From an uncultured Eubacteriales bacterium (GTDB lineage: Bacteria > Bacillota > Clostridia > Oscillospirales > CAG-272): 11,025 bases of DNA. The notes under the pieces were generated by a model that saw nothing but the letters and a program-made list of their open reading frames with translations, did not search any database and was not told where the DNA came from. The translations under genes were made by a program, and so were the position numbers. Below, piece after piece: positions 6,943 through 11,025 of the stretch; within the stretch, counting starts at the first letter, position 1; the number at the start of each line of letters is the position of its first letter. The DNA lies in NCBI GenBank assembly GCA_900555785.1, contig USMO01000037.1, positions 1 to 11,025 on the forward strand, given 5' to 3'.

Positions 6943-6971
6943 ATTATAGCATACGGTTTCCGGTCTGTCAA
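6943..6971 (-). promoter_or_regulatory. Sigma-A promoter of TetR copy 2
   Basis: Read on the minus strand, TTGACA (6966-6971) and TATAAT (6943-6948) are both perfect consensus hexamers with a 17-bp spacer. The expected start site, near 6936, lies about ten bases before the operator arm at 6917-6926, a position suited to autorepression. Confidence 0.85.
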
Positions 6972-7062
6972 TATACGTAGCAAAGCGAGAGGGCGGATGG
7001 CTCCCGCCTTGCCCGTGCGACCGGCAGGATGCCGGCAGACCGAAAAAATGCGCGGGTATATC

Positions 7063-7091
7063 TTGCAAACCGGTCGGAAACGTGCTATAAT
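7063..7091 (+). promoter_or_regulatory. Sigma-A promoter of the membrane-protein gene at 7184
   Basis: TTGCAA at 7063-7068 and TATAAT at 7086-7091 are spaced by 17 bp, near consensus. The expected transcript start is near 7098, giving a leader of about 85-90 bases. I could not recognise a riboswitch or attenuator in this leader. Confidence 0.75.
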
Positions 7092-7183
7092 GAATCCGCA
7101 GGCGGAACCGTTGCCGGCGGGATGCGCCGAAGCCCGGTGCCCCTGATACGCAACCCGAATTAAGCGGAAAGGAATGTACCGAT

Positions 7184-7939
7184 ATGCCTACTTTCCAGAG
7201 CTCCCCCCTGAATCCTGCCATTTCGTGGCTGTTCCTCGGCTATTTTCTCGTCCTCTTTGCCGAACGGGTGCAGAGTCTTGCGCGCATCTGCCGCACATCC
7301 TTTGCGGCGCTGTACCGGACGGGCTTTGACGGCTTCGTTGATACGTTGACGGTTCTTTCGCTGGTCGCCACGGTGCTTCTTTTGGCGTTCGGCTGTAAGG
7401 GCTACTGGCAGTCCCTTGTCAATCCCGCCGTCATCCCGGATTATTCCATGCTGACGGTCACTGCCGGTGTCATGCTGGTATCGGGCATGATGCACACGGA
7501 ATACACGGTCGCGCCGGTTCAGTTCGTTTCGTACGGTATGCTGATTATTGCCATGGCTCTGCGCACCGTGCAGACCGCGGCTGGCGCCGATCATCCCGGC
7601 ATGTTCTGGTACTCGCTCGCCTTCCTGACGGTCTTCTCGATGGCAATCCCCGTCATGTACCATGCGGAAATTGCCCATGCCACGCTCTTTCACATGATAG
7701 AGGCGATTGTGGCGCTGGCGTTGGTCGCCTGCTTTACATGGATGCTGCGGGATCTGTTCCTGGGGCAGGGGCACGATCTTTTGCGCTGGGTTCCCATGCT
7801 GATTGCCGCGGTCGGGGATGCCGTGATCCTGGCGATGCGCTGGAAGGAAACCGTCAACACCTTTGTCCTGCTCTTCGTGATCCTGTCGGCGGTGGTATTT
7901 GCGGTTGGCAAGGTGCTGTTTGCGGCACAACTGCTGTGA
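7184..7939 (+). CDS. Uncharacterised multi-pass membrane protein
   Basis: I do not recognise the family. The 251-residue product is almost entirely hydrophobic, with about seven or eight predicted membrane helices near residues 13-27, 52-72, 88-104, 113-128, 139-160, 168-188, 200-218 and 225-247. There is no soluble domain of note and no transporter signature I can name. Charged or polar residues within or next to helices (E27, R28, H104, E106, H160, E162, H165, H170, E173) are clustered, so a membrane-embedded enzymatic or ion-binding site is conceivable but unproven. GGAAAGGA at 7166-7173 lies 10 bp before ATG 7184, a slightly long but usable spacing. It appears monocistronic, with its own promoter at 7063-7091. 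No strong terminator follows before the XRE gene. Base composition matches the GC-rich backbone. Confidence 0.82.
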   Translation: MPTFQSSPLNPAISWLFLGYFLVLFAERVQSLARICRTSFAALYRTGFDGFVDTLTVLSLVATVLLLAFGCKGYWQSLVNPAVIPDYSMLTVTAGVMLVSGMMHTEYTVAPVQFVSYGMLIIAMALRTVQTAAGADHPGMFWYSLAFLTVFSMAIPVMYHAEIAHATLFHMIEAIVALALVACFTWMLRDLFLGQGHDLLRWVPMLIAAVGDAVILAMRWKETVNTFVLLFVILSAVVFAVGKVLFAAQLL

Positions 7940-7997
7940 CCGCTGTCCAAATCGCTGACGGACGGTGCCGGGATTCTCGGCGCAAAGAAGTTTTTTG

Positions 7998-8009
7998 CAG
8001 TTGCAACTG
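7998..8009. repeat. 12-bp perfect palindrome upstream of the XRE promoter
   Basis: CAGTTGCAACTG reads identically on both strands and ends 30 bp before the -35 of the XRE gene. It could be an operator, but a single 12-bp palindrome can also arise by chance. Confidence 0.3.
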
Positions 8010-8039
8010 TCGGTTGACGCATTGAATGGTCCGGATTGG

Positions 8040-8068
8040 TTGTTCGCAACTTCCCAAAATGCTATACT
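8040..8068 (+). promoter_or_regulatory. Putative promoter of the XRE/DUF4177 operon
   Basis: TTGTTC at 8040-8045 and TATACT at 8063-8068 are separated by 17 bp. The -10 is embedded in a short inverted repeat (ATGCT...AGCAT, 8059-8076), a possible autoregulatory site. The predicted transcript start is about 28 bases before the start codon. Confidence 0.6.
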
Positions 8069-8103
8069 ATGAGCATAACAACGCAAGCAATGGGAGGATG
8101 AAT

Positions 8104-9090
8104 ATGATTTTTGCCGATAAGCTGATTTTGCTACGAAAGAAGGCAGGTTGGTCGCAGGAGGAGTTAGCCGAGCAAATGGACGTAACGCGACAATCTGTTT
8201 CAAAATGGGAGGGTGCGCAGTCTGTTCCTGACTTAGACAAAATGATACGTCTCTCCGAGCTGTTCGGAGTAAGTACGGATTATTTGCTGAAGGACGAAAT
8301 GGAAGATGTCGAGCACATAGGTTCGTCCAAGGACACGCCGTCATTAAAGCGGGTATCCATGGAGGAAGCAAACGCGTTTCTTTCTGTAAAAGGCAGAACA
8401 GCCAAAACGATTGCGTATGCCGTTTTTTTGTGCATCCTGTCTCCGATAGCTCTTTTGATATTGGCTGCAATCAACCAAAGCACGGCAGGTGCTCTGAGCG
8501 AAGGGGTTGCTTGCGGAATCGGCATGATCGTTCTGATTATTCTGGTTGCGATAGCCGCCGTACTGTTTGTATCAAGCGGCAGTCAAACCGCCCCCTTTGC
8601 CTATTTGGAAAAAGAGACCTTTGAAACCGAGTATGGCGTGAGCGGCATGGTTAAGGAACGCAAAGCGCAATACAAGGATTTGCACGCAAAAAGCCAGATA
8701 GCGGGAACCTGCCTGTGTATTACTGCCCTGATTCCACTCTTTGTCGGAGTACTCGTTGATGCCGATAACGACCTGTTCCTGATGGGTATGCTTTCGCTTT
8801 CATTTCTCATTGCGGGCGTAGGGGTGATGTGCTTTGTCAGGACGGGGATTATATGGGCGAGCTATGAGAAGCTTCTGCAGGAGGGCGAATACTCTGAAGA
8901 GAATAAGGGGAAAAGCTCATTTTCATCTGCTGTATATACGACATACTGGATACTTGCAACAGCGGTTTATCTGGGATACAGTCTGTCATCCAATAATTGG
9001 GGACGGAGCTGGATAATTTGGGTTGTTGCCGGGGTACTGTTCCGCGCTGTCGTTGCAATTACGGATGCTTTTGAGAAAAAATCAAAATGA
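8104..9090 (+). CDS. XRE-family transcriptional regulator with multi-pass membrane tail
   Basis: The 328-residue product has an N-terminal Cro/CI-type helix-turn-helix (residues 5-60: LRKKAGWSQEELAEQMDVTR, then SVSKWEGAQSVPDL and FGVSTDYLL). A linker (about 62-98) leads to roughly six membrane helices: 101-123, 135-157, 198-218, 223-246, 277-294 and 302-320. Such membrane-tethered XRE proteins occur widely in Firmicutes; the tail is thought to sense a membrane or envelope signal, but the ligand is unknown. GGGAGG at 8092-8097 is 6 bp before ATG 8104; an in-frame ATG at 8098 overlaps the binding site and is less likely. The DUF4177-like gene starts 25 bp after the stop and is probably cotranscribed. 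The region looks lower in GC and richer in AT-ending codons than the genes to its left, which may indicate a different origin. Confidence 0.93.
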   Translation: MIFADKLILLRKKAGWSQEELAEQMDVTRQSVSKWEGAQSVPDLDKMIRLSELFGVSTDYLLKDEMEDVEHIGSSKDTPSLKRVSMEEANAFLSVKGRTAKTIAYAVFLCILSPIALLILAAINQSTAGALSEGVACGIGMIVLIILVAIAAVLFVSSGSQTAPFAYLEKETFETEYGVSGMVKERKAQYKDLHAKSQIAGTCLCITALIPLFVGVLVDADNDLFLMGMLSLSFLIAGVGVMCFVRTGIIWASYEKLLQEGEYSEENKGKSSFSSAVYTTYWILATAVYLGYSLSSNNWGRSWIIWVVAGVLFRAVVAITDAFEKKSK

Positions 9091-9115
9091 TATCAGAAGG
9101 GATTGGAGTAAACTT

Positions 9116-9319
9116 ATGTACATTTACAAAACAGAAATTTTAACGGTCGGCACAAAATGGTTTTCGGACAAGGCAGATGCAGCAGATATTGCGATGCTGG
9201 ATAAGCTGTTGAATGAGAGAGCCGCCGATGGCTGGGAGCTTGCCACATACGATTACATGGCAACGTCCGCTCAGATCAAGGGTGCCTTCGTTGTTACTTT
9301 CAGAAAAGAAAAGGCGTAA
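9116..9319 (+). CDS. Small DUF4177-like protein
   Basis: This is a 67-residue soluble protein. The pattern MYIYKTEIL...LDKLLNERAADGWELATYDY...GAFVVTFRKEK is that of the DUF4177 family: an opening strand 'YKxE', a helix with 'LNxxxxxGWEL', then two strands ending in 'FRKE'. The family has no established biochemical function. TTGGAG at 9103-9108 lies just upstream of ATG 9116; a longer in-frame extension back to 9023 overlaps the XRE gene and is rejected. Its position directly behind a membrane-tailed XRE regulator and before a strong terminator suggests a two-gene operon in which the small protein may modulate or be controlled by the regulator. Confidence 0.87.
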   Translation: MYIYKTEILTVGTKWFSDKADAADIAMLDKLLNERAADGWELATYDYMATSAQIKGAFVVTFRKEKA

Positions 9320-9361
9320 CCGCAGGTTATACGGCAAGAGAGACAACGGAACGAGAATAGA

Positions 9362-9398
9362 AAAAAGCCTTGAGAACCCAGTGTTTTCAAGGCTTTTT
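9362..9398 (+). terminator. Intrinsic terminator of the XRE/DUF4177 operon
   Basis: AAAAAGCCTTGAGAAC and GTTTTCAAGGCTTTTT form a 16-bp stem (one G-T pair) around a five-base loop, with the T-run included in the right arm. It lies 43 bp after the DUF4177 stop and is symmetrical enough to act in both directions. Confidence 0.88.
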
Positions 9399-9449
9399 GC
9401 TGTGAAAATGCTCCGGATTGCAACAGGATTTGCCAATGTTTTTCTGCCG

Positions 9450-9479
9450 GAGTAACAAGTCCTTGTATTCTTGTTACTC
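9450..9479. repeat. Perfect 10-bp inverted repeat
   Basis: GAGTAACAAG at 9450-9459 and CTTGTTACTC at 9470-9479 are separated by 10 bases. It lies just past the stop of the minus-strand 166-residue gene and could help terminate it, but no T-run follows on that strand. It sits where the sequence turns AT-richer, so a recombination or element boundary is another possibility. Confidence 0.55.
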
Positions 9480-9501
9480 TTCAGATATACTTAAGGTATC
9501 T

Positions 9502-10002
9502 TCACTTTAGGATCAGAACCTTGATATTCGGCATTTCCGTATGTATGCGCGGAGCCGTTGTCATGACGTGACACAACGCATTCACCTTGATGGTATACGC
9601 CGTTGTTCCTGCTCTATCGTCCCCATGAACATCCTCGGTACAGAATTCCATGCATGAAACCGTGCAATGAGAAAGCATATCCGATACAAATCTTTCCAAG
9701 TCAATCAAGCGACTATTTTCGACGCCAACAAAATCGTGTTGCCCTATCCAAATGCCGTCATATATATCACAGCATTCATTACTGGTCGGATCGTCTGTAA
9801 TTTCGTAGATCAGGCTATTCCCTGCCAAACAGTCAGGCAGATCCATTTTTTGCAAGCAATACTGCGGTACATTTGAGCCTAAATTTAGTCCGAATCGATG
9901 TGTAATTGCTTTTGCCATCATGTCATACGCAATTTCCTGCAGTTCCCTTTTATTTTGTTTTTCGCAGAAAATAATCTTTCCGTAAATCAAGGTATTGGGC
10001 AT
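9502..10002 (-). CDS. Hypothetical cysteine-rich protein, 166 residues
   Basis: I do not recognise this protein. It has no signal peptide or membrane helix. The opening NTLIYGKIIFCEKQNK followed by RELQEIAYDMMAKAITHRFG suggests a strand-then-helix start, and the middle is acidic (LIYEITDDPTSNECCDIYDG). It has nine cysteines, including CC at NECCDIY and three in CTVSCMEFC, but no recognised zinc-finger or iron-sulfur spacing. ATG 10002 is preceded by GAGGTG on the minus strand at a suitable distance, so the start is well supported. It stands alone on the minus strand, convergent with the XRE/DUF4177 operon, in an AT-richer tract beside an IS630 remnant, which is consistent with acquired cargo. 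A toxin, immunity or stress role would be speculation. Confidence 0.72.
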   Translation of the reverse strand: MPNTLIYGKIIFCEKQNKRELQEIAYDMMAKAITHRFGLNLGSNVPQYCLQKMDLPDCLAGNSLIYEITDDPTSNECCDIYDGIWIGQHDFVGVENSRLIDLERFVSDMLSHCTVSCMEFCTEDVHGDDRAGTTAYTIKVNALCHVMTTAPRIHTEMPNIKVLILK

Positions 10003-10049
10003 ATGGTTTCACCTCGTGTAATATCTGATTGAATCTTCCTTGAATCTGT

Positions 10050-10241
10050 TCATCCTGTGTGGGTATGCGGACCAGAAATTATTCCGCATAGCGCACAGGA
10101 GACGGTTTTAGGCAAGAGTTCGGCAGTCCGGCACTCCCATTTGCGCAAAAGCGCCTTTATCTTCGACCACAGCATTTCAATCGGATTCATATCGGGGCTG
10201 TACGGCGGCAGATACCGCAGCTCTATGCCTGCGGCGTGATA
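10050..10241 (-). pseudogene. IS630-type transposase remnant (3' end)
   Basis: On the minus strand, from about 10241 to a TGA at 10050-10052, the frame reads HAAGIELRYLPPYSPDMNP, then IEMLWSKIKALLRKWE. The motif 'YLPPYSPDxNPIE' is the hallmark of the DDE domain of IS630/Tc1-mariner transposases; the Glu in NPIE is the third catalytic acid. Everything N-terminal to it, including the two catalytic Asp residues, is missing. The tail after RTAELLPKTV no longer matches the family, suggesting decay there too. An in-frame TGA lies about ten codons upstream of the homology. It cannot encode an active transposase. The element's ends were not identified. Confidence 0.8.
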
Positions 10242-10328
10242 TGTGTTGTTCGTCCTCGCCGTTCAGCAGCTGCTTTCTACCCTTCATTGTGCAGCATTTT
10301 GTCCATTTTGCTCATCTCCTTGTGACAT

Positions 10329-10357
10329 ATTGTGCCACTTTTCGCTACAATTGTCAA
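10329..10357 (-). promoter_or_regulatory. Possible promoter upstream of the IS630 remnant
   Basis: On the minus strand, TTGACA (10352-10357) and CACAAT (10329-10334) are 17 bp apart, and AGGAG follows at about 10316-10320 near several ATGs that open only very short frames. It may be the original promoter of the insertion element. It begins immediately after the stop codon of the 148-residue gene. Confidence 0.4.
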
Positions 10358-10800
10358 GGGTGACTGCTATTTTGGAAGTTGCTATAATTAACATTCCAAT
10401 CCAGAATATACTTTGAATTTTGGGCATAAACAATCGTGCCAGAATATTCGCCTCCTGGCAAATCAACTTTGCCATTAAGTTTCAAGCAACCTGATTCACC
10501 ACTCAATGTTACATAGCTCTCTTTAAATGAACTTACTTCAAAATCACCGTGATACGTTATGTATGCCTGTTCTTGTATATCTTTGTGTAAGTTTATAATT
10601 CGAAAAGAAAAATAAAAACTTGTAAGTAATATGACTGCAATAACAAAGATATTAACCGCAATTTTTCCAATTTTCCCCATGTCATTGAAAAAATGTTTTT
10701 TGTTCAGCATAAACAATATTAATGATAACGCAAGGATCAAGGCAATTGCAACAACCGAAGCCCAAATTTGATTTTTAAGAAGCTCACTATATTTATTCAT
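10354..10800 (-). CDS. Hypothetical small membrane protein, 148 residues
   Basis: No family recognised. Two clear membrane helices lie near residues 14-33 (SVVAIALILALSLILFML) and 48-68 (AVNIFVIAVILLTSFYFSF), joined by a short basic loop. An extracytoplasmic domain of about 75 residues follows (HGDFEVSSFKESYVTLSG, then a strand-rich region ending YILDWNVNYSN), likely a small beta-domain facing outward. AAAGGAAG on the minus strand lies about 9 bp before ATG 10800, a usable ribosome binding site. Codon use is clearly AT-rich compared with the flanking genes, suggesting horizontal origin. The stop codon falls exactly at the -35 of the putative insertion-element promoter, so the last residues could come from an insertion junction rather than the native C-terminus. 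Confidence 0.75.
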   Translation of the reverse strand: MNKYSELLKNQIWASVVAIALILALSLILFMLNKKHFFNDMGKIGKIAVNIFVIAVILLTSFYFSFRIINLHKDIQEQAYITYHGDFEVSSFKESYVTLSGESGCLKLNGKVDLPGGEYSGTIVYAQNSKYILDWNVNYSNFQNSSHP

Positions 10801-10952
10801 ATTCTAAATCTTCCTTTGCATTTTGCGCGGTGGTGCCTTGAGTAACTTCCTGCCCTTTTTGGTTCATATCATTTTAGCACATACAATATGCGGGACTCTT
10901 TCAAGGGCCCCACGGAGTTTCTCCATCTCCCCGCCCCCTTTCAAACGCAGCG

Positions 10953-11024
10953 TTACCGGATCCGGCGCACCTCAGCCCCGACAGGGGTTCCGGTTCGTGC
11001 GGAGGCGATCACGCGATCCACGAC
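10953..11024 (-). CDS. Possible C-terminal end of a gene entering from the right edge
   Basis: On the minus strand the last 23 codons before a TAA at 10953-10955 read VVDRVIASARTGTPVGAEVR and end RIR. The helix-then-'ARTGxPV' pattern resembles the C-terminus of Gfo/Idh/MocA-type oxidoreductases, and the GC-rich composition fits the backbone. With so little sequence the product cannot be assigned, and the frame could be chance. Confidence 0.35.
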   Translation of the reverse strand, partial: VVDRVIASARTGTPVGAEVRRIR

Positions 11025-11025
11025 G

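Larger units (their letters stand above)
6863..7183. other. Intergenic control region between TetR copy 2 and the membrane-protein gene
   Basis: This 320-bp stretch has no convincing gene. It holds the operator inverted repeat (6891-6926), the minus-strand promoter of TetR copy 2 (6943-6971), a small perfect hairpin CCGGCA-GGA-TGCCGG (7021-7035) of unknown role, the plus-strand promoter of the membrane-protein gene (7063-7091) and its ~90-base leader. Short frames through it have no ribosome binding site. Confidence 0.7.

Noticed and set aside
7021..7035. Hairpin CCGGCA-GGA-TGCCGG as a terminator
   Set aside because: The stem is only six base pairs with no T-run on either strand, and no gene ends nearby.
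7092..7183. Riboswitch in the leader of the 7184 gene
   Set aside because: The leader is about 90 bases and GC-rich, but I could find no conserved riboswitch core or terminator/antiterminator pair.
7160..8470. A 436-codon open frame on the minus strand
   Set aside because: It runs antisense across the membrane-protein gene and into the XRE gene, both well supported by ribosome binding sites and promoters. The translation is Arg/His/Gln-rich with no recognisable domain.
1..11025. CRISPR arrays, tRNA or rRNA genes
   Set aside because: No regularly spaced direct repeats, no cloverleaf with a conserved T-loop and no rRNA-like conserved stretch were seen on either strand.

Overview
The window looks like chromosomal DNA from a GC-rich member of the Clostridia, possibly an Oscillospirales-type gut organism. 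That is an inference from gene content (PhoR-like kinase, TetR/ABC efflux modules, membrane-tailed XRE regulator with a DUF4177 partner), strong GGAGG ribosome binding sites and canonical TTGACA/TATAAT promoters. No rRNA, tRNA or CRISPR array was seen. Most of the window is visibly GC-rich; about 8.05-9.5 kb is less so, and about 9.5-10.9 kb is clearly AT-richer.

Left part (1-2.78 kb): the 3' portion of a sensor histidine kinase runs in from the left edge. It is followed after 39 bp by an uncharacterised 358-residue protein that looks like a beta-propeller. Next is a deletion scar: the DNA-binding half of an AraC-type regulator (minus strand) is joined almost base to base to the last ~54 codons of what looks like an alpha-L-rhamnosidase (plus strand). 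A strong bidirectional terminator closes the segment.

Central part (2.78-6.95 kb): two TetR-family regulators, about 77% identical by hand count and both on the minus strand, flank a plus-strand ABC exporter operon (ATPase plus an eight-helix FtsX-type permease). Each intergenic region upstream of a regulator carries copies of the same half-site, TGTCGGAA(A/T), as inverted repeats. One copy lies between the -35 and -10 of a near-consensus promoter pointing at the ABC operon, and another lies just downstream of the consensus promoter of the second regulator. The simplest reading is a TetR-controlled efflux module whose regulator and control region were duplicated, so that both regulators may act on shared operators.

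Right part (6.95-11.03 kb): a multi-pass membrane protein of unknown function has its own near-consensus promoter. It is followed by an XRE regulator with a six-helix membrane tail and a small DUF4177-like protein in one operon, ended by a clear terminator. The AT-richer tract then holds two orphan minus-strand genes (a 166-residue cysteine-rich protein and a 148-residue two-helix membrane protein) on either side of a degraded IS630-type transposase 3' end. The last 72 bases may be the 3' end of another GC-rich minus-strand gene entering from the right.

The best candidates for something new are the duplicated TetR/operator arrangement around the ABC exporter, the membrane-tailed XRE/DUF4177 pair, and the unrecognised orphans. 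No single feature shows clear evidence of a wholly new kind of system.
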